A DNA stretch of 33,441 nucleotides from Thiobacillus sp. (GTDB lineage Bacteria; Pseudomonadota; Gammaproteobacteria; Burkholderiales; Thiobacillaceae), in assembly GCA_020724415.1 (NCBI GenBank), contig DYHB01000019.1, positions 1-33,441 of the forward strand, written 5' to 3'. Below are positions 1 through 7,552 of this stretch, in pieces. The notes below the pieces were generated by a model, which was given only the letters and a program-made list of their open reading frames with translations, was not told the origin of the DNA and made no database searches. The number at the start of each line of letters is the position of its first letter. Within the stretch, counting starts at the first letter, position 1. Position numbers and translations under genes: made by a program.

Positions 1-77
1 AGAAGGACGCGGGCGGCTTCATCAAGCTCAACGCCCTGCGCATGCGCATCGCCGCCAAACTCAAAGCCAGGCAATAA
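1..77 (+). CDS. 3' end of an unidentified protein
   Basis: Only the last 24 codons are in the window, read in the frame starting at base 3 and ending with TAA at 75-77. The visible tail is basic and probably helical (ends RIAAKLKARQ). This is too short to assign a family. It ends 16 bp before the DUF2788 gene on the same strand, so the two may be co-transcribed. That it is coding is inferred from the open frame, the codon usage and the close spacing to the next gene. Confidence 0.5.
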   Translation, partial: KDAGGFIKLNALRMRIAAKLKARQ

Positions 78-93
78 GCGGAACGCCTGAACC

Positions 94-321
94 ATGTCCC
101 CGCCCGGCACCCTGTTCGGCTATACCGAAGCCCAGGTCGCCGAATTTGGCGCCACGGTGGGGATCGCCATTCTCATCCTGTACATGCTGTTCATCATCGG
201 CAACCTGGCCTGGACCTCCAAGGCGGGCAAGCTGGGCACCTTCGCCCTGTTCTTCGTCCTGGCCTTCGGCATGGTGGGCTTCATCACCAAGATCATCCTG
301 CAAACCTTCTGGAATATGTAA
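94..321 (+). CDS. DUF2788 family small inner-membrane protein
   Basis: This is a 75-residue protein of unknown function that matches my memory of the DUF2788 family, found in beta- and gammaproteobacteria. After a short N-terminus (about residues 1-20) there are two hydrophobic segments, roughly residues 21-40 (containing [13 protein letters not shown]) and 49-70 (containing [15 protein letters not shown]), separated by a short Lys-rich loop (TSKAGK). It is therefore probably a two-pass inner-membrane hairpin. The stop codon is only 2 bp before the ppnP start, suggesting translational coupling, although no functional link between the two is known to me. The ATG at 94 has no strong Shine-Dalgarno sequence. 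The family call is from recognition, not from a search. Confidence 0.8.
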   Translation: MSPPGTLFGYTEAQVAEFGATVGIAILILYMLFIIGNLAWTSKAGKLGTFALFFVLAFGMVGFITKIILQTFWNM

Positions 322-323
322 CC

Positions 324-635
324 ATGAGCCAATTCGACAACATCAGCGTCATCAAGAAGGCCAACGTCTACTTCGACGGCAAGTGCGTCTCCCACACGGT
401 CCAGTTCGCCGACGGCACCCGGAAGTCGGTGGGTGTCATCCTGCCCGCCAGCCTGACCTTCAACACCGCTGCCCCCGAGATCATGGAATGCGTGGCCGGC
501 GCCTGCCGCTACAGGCTCCCGGGCCAGGACTGGCAGGCCAGCCAGGCCGGCGAATCCTTTTCCGTGCCGGCCAATACCGCTTTCGACATTGAAGTCACCG
601 GCGAGCCCTACCACTACGTCTGCCACTTCGGCTGA
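324..635 (+). CDS. ppnP: Pyrimidine/purine nucleoside phosphorylase (PpnP, YaiE family)
   Basis: This 103-residue cupin-like protein matches the PpnP/YaiE (former DUF1255) family in full length. Family members cleave several purine and pyrimidine nucleosides with phosphate, giving the free base and ribose 1-phosphate, and act in nucleoside salvage in the cytoplasm. Recognisable family features are the N-terminal [14 protein letters not shown] stretch, the [10 protein letters not shown] segment, the central [14 protein letters not shown] strand pair and the C-terminal [17 protein letters not shown]. The ATG at 324 follows the DUF2788 stop by two bases. A short inverted repeat lies just downstream at 643-666. 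No truncation or unusual residue is apparent. Confidence 0.9.
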   Translation: MSQFDNISVIKKANVYFDGKCVSHTVQFADGTRKSVGVILPASLTFNTAAPEIMECVAGACRYRLPGQDWQASQAGESFSVPANTAFDIEVTGEPYHYVCHFG

Positions 636-642
636 CCCGGGT

Positions 643-666
643 GGCCGTCGCGGTGGGGTGACGGCC
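643..666 (+). terminator. Weak hairpin after ppnP, possible terminator
   Basis: GGCCGTC at 643-649 and GACGGCC at 660-666 form a perfect 7-bp GC-rich stem with a 10-base loop, 7 bp after the ppnP stop. The sequence that follows (CCTCTGTGAC) has no T-run, so intrinsic termination is only possible. The rest of the 300-bp gap to gnd (667-935) holds a candidate promoter and otherwise nothing I can recognise: no tRNA and no convincing small gene. Confidence 0.3.
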
Positions 667-877
667 CCTCTGTGACTGATCGGTCGGCAATTACCTACTG
701 ACCGTCTGCCTACGACTTTCTTTGAAGACAGAGCCAATGACCTGGCCCTTGCTCCTTGCGTGCAATGTGTTGGATTGATTGATCATCTCCGCTGGGAGAC
801 GCTGGCTGCAACATCCTGGCTCAGGCCTTGCGCCACACCCGGCCCCATGAATTTTCCGTGACGCACCCCATGGGCGC

Positions 878-906
878 TTGATCTTGTGGGCCATCGGGCC
901 GATATT
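878..906 (+). promoter_or_regulatory. Candidate sigma-70 promoter for gnd-zwf
   Basis: TTGATC (878-883) and GATATT (901-906) are separated by 17 bp. Each matches the sigma-70 consensus at four of six positions. Transcription would begin near 913 and give a 5' leader of about 23 bases before the gnd ATG at 936, which leaves room for the AGAGGAAG ribosome-binding site. Predicted from sequence only. Confidence 0.4.
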
Positions 907-935
907 CGTTGCATTGCCGTGAAAGAGGAAGCGTC

Positions 936-1850
936 ATGCATGAAATCGGTTTGTACGGCCTGGGCCGCATGGGGGGCAACATGGCCCGCCGCTTGTCCCG
1001 GGCGGGTATCCGGGTCCACGCCCACAATCGCAGTCACGAGGTGACCCTGGCCCTGGCGGGTGAAGAGGCCCATGTGGTGCCCCATGCCCGGTTGGCGGAC
1101 ATGGTGCAGGCCCTGGCCGCGCCCCGCATCCTGTGGTTGATGTTGCCTTCCGGGGCGCCTACCCAGGCGGCCATCGATGCCCTGGTCCCCCTGCTTTCCC
1201 CCGGCGACCTGATCGTGGACGGGGCCAACGGCTTCTACAAGGAGGCTCAGGGACGTGGCCAGGTGCTGGAAGCGGCGGGCCTGCGCTTTGTCGACGTGGG
1301 GGTATCCGGCGGCATCTGGGGGCTGGACAACGGCTATTGCCTGATGGCCGGCGGCGCCCGGGAGGATGTGGCCCGGATCGAGCCCGTGCTGCGCGCCCTG
1401 GCCCCGGCGCCGGATCGGGGCTGGCTCCATGCCGGTCCCCTGGGCGCCGGCCATTTCACCAAGATGGTCCACAACGGCATCGAGTACGGCATGATGCAGG
1501 CCATGGCGGAGGGATTTGCCTTGTTGGAGGGCAAGCGGGAGTTCGAACTGGACCTGGCCGCCGTGGCGGAGTTGTGGCGGCACAGTTCCGTGGTCCGGTC
1601 CTGGCTGCTGGACCTGACCGCCGACTTTTTGACCAAGGATCAGCGTCTGGACGACATCCAGCCCATCGTGGCCGATTCGGGGGAGGGCCGCTGGACGGCG
1701 GCGGAATCCATCGAACAGGGCATTCCCACCCCGGTCATGACCCTGGCCCTCATGGCCCGCTTCGATAGCCAGGGCAAGGCGGATTATGGCCACAAGCTCC
1801 TGGCCAAGATGCGCCAGGGCTTTGGGGGGCATACGACGGTGGGGAAGTGA
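936..1850 (+). CDS. gnd: 6-phosphogluconate dehydrogenase, short decarboxylating type
   Basis: This 304-residue cytoplasmic enzyme oxidises and decarboxylates 6-phosphogluconate to ribulose 5-phosphate. It has the N-terminal dinucleotide-binding motif GLGRMGG (residues 8-14), the substrate-site motif DVGVSGGIWGL, and the catalytic-region motif KMVHNGIEYGMMQ. The length fits the short GntZ/YqeC-like form rather than the roughly 470-residue E. coli Gnd. Asn-Arg-Ser follows the second beta strand (HAHNRS), which in related enzymes accompanies NADP preference; coenzyme choice here is inference. I chose ATG 936 over a TTG at 909 because AGAGGAAG lies just upstream and residue 2 onward begins the Rossmann fold. 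The stop codon lies inside the first GTGAC repeat. zwf follows 87 bp downstream, so both oxidative pentose-phosphate dehydrogenases are probably co-expressed. Confidence 0.93.
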   Translation: MHEIGLYGLGRMGGNMARRLSRAGIRVHAHNRSHEVTLALAGEEAHVVPHARLADMVQALAAPRILWLMLPSGAPTQAAIDALVPLLSPGDLIVDGANGFYKEAQGRGQVLEAAGLRFVDVGVSGGIWGLDNGYCLMAGGAREDVARIEPVLRALAPAPDRGWLHAGPLGAGHFTKMVHNGIEYGMMQAMAEGFALLEGKREFELDLAAVAELWRHSSVVRSWLLDLTADFLTKDQRLDDIQPIVADSGEGRWTAAESIEQGIPTPVMTLALMARFDSQGKADYGHKLLAKMRQGFGGHTTVGK

Positions 1851-1911
1851 CAGAGTGACGGGTGACAGAGTGACAGAGTGACGAGTGACGGGTGACAGAG
1901 TGACGGGTGAC
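1847..1911 (+). repeat. Nine GTGAC short tandem repeats between gnd and zwf
   Basis: GTGAC occurs nine times, starting at 1847, 1855, 1862, 1870, 1878, 1885, 1892, 1900 and 1907. The spacings are 8,7,8,8,7,7,8,7. The units alternate between AGAGTGAC (8 bp) and GGGTGAC or GAGTGAC (7 bp). The first copy contains the gnd stop codon, and the array ends 26 bp before the zwf ATG, so it would lie in the mRNA between the two genes. Function unknown. Confidence 0.9.
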
Positions 1912-1937
1912 TGGGTCGGCCGTCGGAAAGGGTAGCC

Positions 1938-3425
1938 ATGTTTGAACAGGATGTTCCGCTTCCACCGTGCAATTTCGTGATCTTCGGGGCCACGGGGAAT
2001 CTGGCCAGCAAGAAGCTGTTGCCGGCGTTGTACCGGCTGGAGTTGGCCGGGCGGTTGCCGGAGGGGTTGAATTTCATCGCCTTCGCCCGGCGCGATTGGG
2101 ACAACGCCGCCTGGGTGTCCCACATGCGGGAAGTGCTGGCCAGGGTCGGCGCCACCGGTCCGGGCCTGGAGCGCTTCATCGCCCGGTTCGACTATCTCAA
2201 GGGGGAGTTGCATGACCCCGAGGCCTATGCCGCCCTGAAGGACGTGCTGGCCCGGCCCAAGCTGGGGGTGTGCAGCAACGTGGTGTTCTACCTGGCCATC
2301 AACCCCGACGACTTTCCGGCCGTCATCAAGCACCTGGATGGGGTGGGTCTGTCCAAGCCCCGGGGCTTGCATCGCGTGGTGGTGGAAAAGCCCTTCGGCC
2401 AGGACCTGGAGTCCGCCCTGGCCCTGAACGAGCTGCTGCACCGGCATTTCGACGAGGAACAGGTGTTCCGCATCGACCATTACCTGGGCAAGGAAACGGT
2501 GCAGAACCTGTTGGTGTTCCGGTTTGCCAATACCCTGATCGAGCCCCTGTGGAACCGCAACTTCATCGACCACGTCCAGATCACCGTGGCCGAGTCCGCC
2601 GGCATCGAACAGCGGGCCGGCTATTACGACAGGGCGGGTGCCCTGCGGGACATGATCCAGAATCACCTGCTGCAACTGCTCACCCTGGTGGCCATGGAAC
2701 CGCCGCCCTCCCTGGATGCCGACGCCCTGCGCGACGAGAAGGTGAAGGTGTTGCGCTCCATCCGGCCCGTGCCCCGCAACGGCGTCAACACCCAGGCCCT
2801 GCGGGCCCAGTATCGGGCGGGATCCAGCCCCGCCGGTCCCATGAACGGCTATCAGGAAGAGGGGGGCGTGGCGCCGGGATCGGTGACCGAAACCTTCGCC
2901 GCCGCCAAGTTCTACATCGACAACTGGCGCTGGCGCGGCGTGCCCTTCTACCTGCGTACCGGCAAGCGGCTGCGCGAGAACCTGTCCATGATCGCCATCC
3001 GGTTCCGGCACCCGCCCCAGCAGTTGTTCCGGGAAACGCCCATCGAGGTCATCGATCCCAACTGGGTCATCCTGTCGCTCCAGCCCGAGGAATCCATGCA
3101 CATGGAAATCCACGCCAAGCAGCCGGGCCTGGGCATGGATACCCGGGTGCTGCGACTGAACGCCTGCTACCGCAACCCGGACGACCAGCCCCTGGATGCC
3201 TACGAGACCCTCTTGCTGGACGTGATCGAAGGCGATCGCACCCTGTTCATCCGCTTCGACGAGGTGGAGTGGGCCTGGCGGGTGGTGGATCCCATCCTGC
3301 GCCAATGGAGCCAGGAGCGGGATTTCATCGCCTCCTACCCGGCCGGAAGCTGGGGCCCCCAGGAGTCCACCCGCCTGTTCGACAGCGAACAGACCGCCTG
3401 GCGCAACAGTGTGGAGCTGGATTGA
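1938..3425 (+). CDS. zwf: Glucose-6-phosphate 1-dehydrogenase
   Basis: This 495-residue enzyme is full length for the family. It converts glucose 6-phosphate to 6-phosphogluconolactone and makes NADPH (or NADH) in the cytoplasm, the first step of the oxidative pentose-phosphate and Entner-Doudoroff routes. Visible motifs are the N-terminal coenzyme fingerprint [15 protein letters not shown] (canonical GATGDLA, so Asp is replaced by Asn), the substrate-binding [11 protein letters not shown] with its lysine, and the active-site RIDHYLGKE with the catalytic histidine. The C-terminal YPAGSWGP motif is also typical. An AAAGGG element lies 6 bases before ATG 1938. No 6-phosphogluconolactonase or edd/eda gene is in the window, so which pathway it serves cannot be decided here. 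It converges with the gamma-glutamylcyclotransferase-like gene, leaving only 15 bp between stops. Confidence 0.97.
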   Translation: MFEQDVPLPPCNFVIFGATGNLASKKLLPALYRLELAGRLPEGLNFIAFARRDWDNAAWVSHMREVLARVGATGPGLERFIARFDYLKGELHDPEAYAALKDVLARPKLGVCSNVVFYLAINPDDFPAVIKHLDGVGLSKPRGLHRVVVEKPFGQDLESALALNELLHRHFDEEQVFRIDHYLGKETVQNLLVFRFANTLIEPLWNRNFIDHVQITVAESAGIEQRAGYYDRAGALRDMIQNHLLQLLTLVAMEPPPSLDADALRDEKVKVLRSIRPVPRNGVNTQALRAQYRAGSSPAGPMNGYQEEGGVAPGSVTETFAAAKFYIDNWRWRGVPFYLRTGKRLRENLSMIAIRFRHPPQQLFRETPIEVIDPNWVILSLQPEESMHMEIHAKQPGLGMDTRVLRLNACYRNPDDQPLDAYETLLLDVIEGDRTLFIRFDEVEWAWRVVDPILRQWSQERDFIASYPAGSWGPQESTRLFDSEQTAWRNSVELD

Positions 3426-3429
3426 CCGG

Positions 3430-3446
3430 CCCTGACCGGATCAGGG
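3430..3446. terminator. Candidate bidirectional hairpin between convergent genes
   Basis: CCCTGA (3430-3435) and TCAGGG (3441-3446) form a 6-bp stem with a 5-base loop exactly between the zwf stop and the convergent stop at 3441. The position suits a shared terminator, but no T-run follows on either strand. Confidence 0.35.
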
Positions 3447-3932
3447 GGCGCCGGTTTGCCCCGGGTTGGCCAGCTGGCCAAAGCCCAGGTAGCGGGCTTC
3501 GAAACGGGCCTTGCCCCGGGCGAGAAACTGCTCAAAATCCCAGTCGTCCGGGGCCAGAAGATGCTGAAACTCGGGCCGGAAGACGTAGGTCCAGGCAGGG
3601 ATCATCCCGCCCCCCGCCTGGCTGACCCGCACCTGCTTGCGCAGGTACATGTCGCCCTCGAAGGCATCCAGCCTGGGCCAGGCCGTGGCAGGCAGTCCCC
3701 GGTAGAGCACCCCCGTCACCCGCCCGTCCGGCGCCGGCACGATGCCGGGGTAATCCTCGCCCCGCACCGGTGCCCGGCGGTAGTCCGTCAGGCATGCCGT
3801 CTCGCCTGCCAGCCCATGGGCCTCACCGATGCCGCAGACCCGGGCCATGATGTCCGGGCACATCAGGGAGCCATAGGCGAAGCAGGCCGCAACCTCCGGT
3901 TCGGCAACGCTGTCAGGGGGAGACGGAATCAT
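3441..3932 (-). CDS. Gamma-glutamylcyclotransferase-like (AIG2/GGACT fold) protein
   Basis: This is a 163-residue protein of the gamma-glutamylcyclotransferase superfamily, whose members cyclise gamma-glutamyl groups of small peptides or amines to 5-oxoproline. The hallmark YGSL sits at residues 20-23 (FAYGSLMCPD), and the likely catalytic glutamate is Glu92 in DAFEGDMY, the usual distance from YGSL. The true substrate cannot be read from the sequence. I chose ATG 3932 because the conserved fold starts about 17 residues later; the frame extends further upstream, but that part is antisense-like, low-complexity sequence inside the neighbour. The gene overlaps the 3' end of the GGDEF-EAL gene by 20 bp, so it is probably the last gene of that operon. 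No functional link to c-di-GMP signalling is known to me. Confidence 0.85.
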   Translation of the reverse strand: MIPSPPDSVAEPEVAACFAYGSLMCPDIMARVCGIGEAHGLAGETACLTDYRRAPVRGEDYPGIVPAPDGRVTGVLYRGLPATAWPRLDAFEGDMYLRKQVRVSQAGGGMIPAWTYVFRPEFQHLLAPDDWDFEQFLARGKARFEARYLGFGQLANPGQTGAP

Positions 3933-6270
3933 GGAAGGCCTCGGGCATGTGGATGGCGTAGCCTTGAGCATAATCCACACCCATGGCTTCCAGCATCTGG
4001 GCGATCTCGGGGGTATGGACGAACTCGGCAATGGTCTTCATGCCATGGACCCGGGCCACCTCCATGATGGACTTCACCACCGCCTGGTCGCGCACGTCCT
4101 GGTCCAGGTTGCGCACGAACAGGGCGTCGATCTTGAGGTAATCGGCTTCCAGGCGACGCAGGTAGGCGAAGGAGGACAGGCCGGCGCCAAAGTCGTCCAG
4201 GGCGACGCTGCACCCCAGTCGATGCATGGCCTGGATGAAGTCCTGGGCTTTTTCCATGCTGGCCACGGCGGCCGTCTCCGTGATCTCGAAGCACACGCGT
4301 CGTGGCTCGACACCATGACGCTGGATGCACTGGGTGACATAGTCAGTCAGGTCATCCGAAGACAGGGTGTTGCCCGACAGGTTGACCGCATAGGTGGTGG
4401 CGGTATGGTGTTCCGGACCCAGCCGGCCCAGCAGGGCGCAGGCATGATCGATCACCCACTGGTCGATGGTGGTCATCAGGTTGAAGCGTTCGGCTGCAGG
4501 GATGAAGCGCGCCGGGGACAGGACCTCGCCCCGCTCGTCCCGCATGCGCACCAGGATCTCGGCGTGGTCAGGCAAATCCGGGTGCAGGGGCTTGACCCGT
4601 TGCACGTAGAGCAGCAGGCGGTTTTCCCTCAGCCCCCGGGTGATCTCGCTGGCAGACAGGAACTGGGCCCGCTGGGAGCGGTAGTAGTCGTCTTCAGGGG
4701 CGAACACCTCCACCCGGTTGCGGCCCTTGTCCTTGGCGGCATAGCAGGCCTGGTCCGCGGCGATCAGGAGCTCGTCGATGCCCATGTGGGTCTGGCGCAT
4801 CTCCACCACGCCTACCGAGGCACCCAACTGGAAGTACTGGCCTTCGTAGACGAAGGTGTGGGAATGGATGGCATCGATGAGCTTTTCCGACTGGCGGATG
4901 GCGCATTCCAGGTCGCAATCCAGCAGCAGGCCGAACTCGTCCCCGCCCAGGCGGGCCAGATAGCCATGGTTGGCGGTGCGCTGCATGATGACCGTGATTT
5001 CCCGCAGCAGGCGGTCCCCCGCCGAATGGCCGCAGGTGTCGTTGACCAGCTTGAACTGGTCCAGGTCGATGTACAGCAGGGTGCGGGGCTCGCTGGCCGG
5101 GCCCTGGCTGTCCAGGACCGACTGGACATACTGCTCGAAGGCGCGCCGGTTATACAGGCCGGTCAGGGTATCGTGGCTAGCCTGGTAGGCCAGCTCCTCC
5201 TTGGCGTAGTGTTCCAGGGAGATATCCCGGATGCTGGAGCGATAGCCCAGGGATTGGCCCTGGTCGTCAAAGATGGGCTGCCAGGACATGGCGACCCAGA
5301 TGGTGCGGCCATCCTTGCGCCGGATGCGGAACTCCTGGTCCTGGCCGGTCTGGCCCGACAGGCCCCGGCGATGGCAGCGGCTGACCAGGTCCAGGTCGTC
5401 GCCAAACACGATGGGAAGGGGAAAGTCTGCCATGGCATGGCATTCCTCGGGGGCATAGCCGCTCACCCGTTCCACGGCCGGGTTGACCCAGTTCAAGTGG
5501 CCATCGGGGGCAAACCAGTTTTCCCAGCCGTAGGTGAAATCGGCGATGGCGCGGGAGCGCTCTTCATTCCGGGACAAGGCATTGATGCGCTCCTGCACGG
5601 CGTCGGCCATGAGATTGAAGTGACCGGCCAGGCGGGCGATCTCGTCGTCCGAATCCACCTTCAGGCGGGTGGCGTAATCGCCCTGGGCGATGCGTCCGCT
5701 GGCCGCCATCAGGGAGGACAGATGCCGGGTCAGCCAGTAGCCGATCACGGACAGAAGCACGATGGTGAGGGTGATCTCCGCCAGGGCGATCAGGCTGCCC
5801 TGGGTGACCACTTCGCGTTTCGCCGTCTGGATGGCCTCGGTGGACAGGCCATACTGGACATGGCCGTAGACTTGGTCCAGATAATCCACCGCAAAGCGCA
5901 CATGGGTGACCGGGGCACCCCCGGAGTCCGGGCCGGAGGGGGGCAGGGCCTGGCCCGACGCCAGTCCCGAGGCGGCCAGGACGCGTCCGTTGGTATCGGT
6001 CACCACCAGGTAGAGGATGTCCTCAGCCTTGCGCCAGCCGTCCAGGATGTCGCGCAGGGTGGCATAGTCCCGGGAGGCCAGGGGGGGCGCGACCGCAGTC
6101 TTGTAGGCCAGCTCCACCGACTCGATGCCGCTCTGGGTGAGGCGCTCCATGTGGGTCTGGGTCAGGCGCATGCTGTTGCCCACCAGCAGGGCCAGCATGA
6201 TCACCTCCACCAGTATGCTGGCCAGCAGGAGCTTGCCGCGCAGGGAGAGGTGACGAGGATGCTGGAACAT
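3913..6270 (-). CDS. Membrane HAMP-PAS-GGDEF-EAL cyclic-di-GMP protein
   Basis: This 785-residue inner-membrane protein makes and/or breaks cyclic-di-GMP. Order of domains: TM helix at about 13-33, periplasmic sensor region to about 158, second TM at about 160-181, HAMP at 182-235, PAS with PAC at about 245-355, GGDEF at 365-525 and EAL at 545-780. The GGDEF motif is intact (442-446, LGGDEFG). The inhibitory I-site RxxD that usually precedes it is absent (Ala and Gly align there). The EAL motif reads EIL (571-573), but the other catalytic-site positions are kept: Asn630, Glu662, DDFG 692-695, Lys713, Glu749 and Gln769 in QGY. Both activities are therefore plausible. It starts 30 bp after the PhnD-like binding-protein gene, which suggests that protein presents a ligand to the periplasmic domain. 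Direction of net activity is inference. Confidence 0.95.
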   Translation of the reverse strand: MFQHPRHLSLRGKLLLASILVEVIMLALLVGNSMRLTQTHMERLTQSGIESVELAYKTAVAPPLASRDYATLRDILDGWRKAEDILYLVVTDTNGRVLAASGLASGQALPPSGPDSGGAPVTHVRFAVDYLDQVYGHVQYGLSTEAIQTAKREVVTQGSLIALAEITLTIVLLSVIGYWLTRHLSSLMAASGRIAQGDYATRLKVDSDDEIARLAGHFNLMADAVQERINALSRNEERSRAIADFTYGWENWFAPDGHLNWVNPAVERVSGYAPEECHAMADFPLPIVFGDDLDLVSRCHRRGLSGQTGQDQEFRIRRKDGRTIWVAMSWQPIFDDQGQSLGYRSSIRDISLEHYAKEELAYQASHDTLTGLYNRRAFEQYVQSVLDSQGPASEPRTLLYIDLDQFKLVNDTCGHSAGDRLLREITVIMQRTANHGYLARLGGDEFGLLLDCDLECAIRQSEKLIDAIHSHTFVYEGQYFQLGASVGVVEMRQTHMGIDELLIAADQACYAAKDKGRNRVEVFAPEDDYYRSQRAQFLSASEITRGLRENRLLLYVQRVKPLHPDLPDHAEILVRMRDERGEVLSPARFIPAAERFNLMTTIDQWVIDHACALLGRLGPEHHTATTYAVNLSGNTLSSDDLTDYVTQCIQRHGVEPRRVCFEITETAAVASMEKAQDFIQAMHRLGCSVALDDFGAGLSSFAYLRRLEADYLKIDALFVRNLDQDVRDQAVVKSIMEVARVHGMKTIAEFVHTPEIAQMLEAMGVDYAQGYAIHMPEAFHDSVSP

Positions 6271-6300
6271 GGGGGCCGACGCGTTGCTATGGAGGCGGGG

Positions 6301-7137
6301 CTACAACCCCATCATTTCCCGCACGATGGGCGTGTAGGGGGCGAGGGCGCGCAGGTCGGCAGGGCTGATGGGGTCATAACCAAGGTAGCCGGTGTCCTTG
6401 AAGAACACCGTGCCTTCGGCCGTGTTCGGGAAGGCCGCCAGGGCTCGCCGGATGCGTTCGATCTCGGGTTTCCCGAGCCGCTGATGGGCCAGGGTCATCA
6501 GGTGGGGCACGCTGACATCGGTGGTCAACAGGGTCACGGCCGCCCGGACATCCGGGGGAATCTGCTTCAGGGGCGTGTGGGTGGTCAGGGCGGCATCCAG
6601 GTCGCCCACCGCCACGCCCGCAATGGCGGCACCATGGGTGGTGCGTTCATGGACCGTGAAATCCTGTCCGGTGCGCAGGCCATGCTTGTTCAGCCACATC
6701 AGGCCCACGATGGAGGACACCGACAGCCGGTTGGAGAGGCCGATCCGCTTGCCGCGCAGGTCGTCATGATGGCGGATGCCCGAATCCTTGCCCACGACGA
6801 ACAGGGGCGTCAGCCGCGTCTTGTAATGAAAGAGGGGCTCCCAGCCCTGCTCCAGGCACATGGCGCCGAAATGGGGTCCGGTGATCAACAGATCATACTC
6901 CCCGGCCAGGGAGGCTCTCTGGAAACGGTCATAATTGGGGCTGGTGTAGATTTCCACAGGCCTGTCCAGGGCCTTCTGCAAATGCTGGCGCAAGGGCTGG
7001 TGGGTCTTGATCAGCGCCAGGGTGCTGTTGAACGGCATGATGCCCAGGCGCAGGGGCGCGGCCTCATCCCCGTGGGCTGCGGAGGAAAACCATAGGAGTG
7101 ACAGGGTCAGAAAAAAATACCGGAACAGGGTGAGCAC
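6301..7137 (-). CDS. PhnD-like periplasmic substrate-binding protein
   Basis: This is a 278-residue exported protein of the PhnD/PBP2 family (phosphate/phosphite/phosphonate-type binding proteins). The start is GTG 7137: AAGGAG lies 7 bases upstream, and the product begins with a clean signal peptide (hydrophobic FFLTLSLLWF, cleavage probably after AHG). A more upstream GTG at 7155 would place the ribosome-binding site inside the gene. Mature-region motifs are LRLGIMPFNS, the ligand-site loop DLLITGPHFGA and the hinge DLRGKRIGLSNRLSVSS. No ABC permease or ATPase gene is nearby. Instead a GGDEF-EAL protein follows 30 bp downstream, so it more likely senses than transports. The ligand is unknown; PhnD-like proteins beside signalling proteins need not bind phosphonates. 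Confidence 0.87.
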   Translation of the reverse strand: MLTLFRYFFLTLSLLWFSSAAHGDEAAPLRLGIMPFNSTLALIKTHQPLRQHLQKALDRPVEIYTSPNYDRFQRASLAGEYDLLITGPHFGAMCLEQGWEPLFHYKTRLTPLFVVGKDSGIRHHDDLRGKRIGLSNRLSVSSIVGLMWLNKHGLRTGQDFTVHERTTHGAAIAGVAVGDLDAALTTHTPLKQIPPDVRAAVTLLTTDVSVPHLMTLAHQRLGKPEIERIRRALAAFPNTAEGTVFFKDTGYLGYDPISPADLRALAPYTPIVREMMGL

Positions 7138-7272
7138 GATCGTTCTCCTTGCCACCTTGGCAGATTGGATGGTTGTTCATGCCGTCTGACGACAGCATCG
7201 CACGGGACTGTGATCAACACTTAACGGACGAACCCACGAATACTTTAGGGGATTGTGACAGGTTTCACATGT

Positions 7273-7530
7273 CAGTCCCGAACGGCCGCTCCGGAGGGAC
7301 TGACACCCCCCTCGGGGGGCAGCGAGCATGGCGAGCGAGGGGGCAGTGGGCCTCAGTCCCGAACGGCCGCTCCGGAGGGACTGACACCCCCCTCGGGGGG
7401 CAGCGAGCATGGCGAGCGAGGGGGCAGTGGGCCTCAGTCCCGAACGGCCGCTCCGGAGGGACTGACACCCCCCTTGGGGGGGCAGCGAGCATGGCGAGCG
7501 AGGGGGCCTCAGTTCCGACACCCCACTGGG
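7273..7530. repeat. Three 81-bp tandem repeats plus a partial fourth
   Basis: Near-identical units start at 7273, 7354 and 7435 (period 81), and a degenerate partial copy follows from about 7510. Each unit contains CAGTCCC and GGGACTG bracketing a 16-base interior, a C6/G6 hairpin (CCCCCCTCGGGGGG), and the phrase GCGAGCATGGCGAGCGAGG. The third unit differs by small indels. The array fills most of the 415-bp space between the PhnD-like gene and the hypothetical gene, both on the minus strand, and could act as a transcription barrier or a binding array. Short chance frames run through it, but the same triplication in every frame argues against coding. The remainder of the gap (7138-7272) should hold the promoter of the PhnD-like gene; I see no strong consensus there. 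Confidence 0.93.
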
Positions 7531-7552
7531 AGGGCGTCTGGAGAGGGTGATG

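Noticed and set aside
1847-1911. GTGAC repeats considered as plasmid-type iterons or an origin
   Set aside because: No rep gene, AT-rich region or DnaA boxes lie nearby, and the array is between two metabolic genes.
1938-2040. Zwf motif GATGNLA (Asn for Asp) as a sign of inactivation
   Set aside because: Asn occurs at this position in other G6PDH sequences I recall, and both the lysine and the histidine of the active site are intact.
783-3305. 840-codon open frame on the minus strand opposite gnd and zwf
   Set aside because: High-GC genes commonly leave a long open antisense frame. The product is Gly/His/Gln-rich with no domain, while the plus strand encodes two clear enzymes.
3931-7095. 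1054-codon open frame on the plus strand opposite the GGDEF-EAL and PhnD-like genes
   Set aside because: It is the mirror of two well-supported genes, spans both and the gap between them, and has low-complexity composition with no recognisable fold.
7138-7155. GTG 7155 as start of the PhnD-like protein
   Set aside because: It would place AAGGAG within the coding region and add charged residues before the signal peptide. GTG 7137 has ideal spacing.
7273-7530. 81-bp repeats considered as a CRISPR array
   Set aside because: There are no unique spacers: the entire 81-bp unit repeats, with no cas genes nearby.
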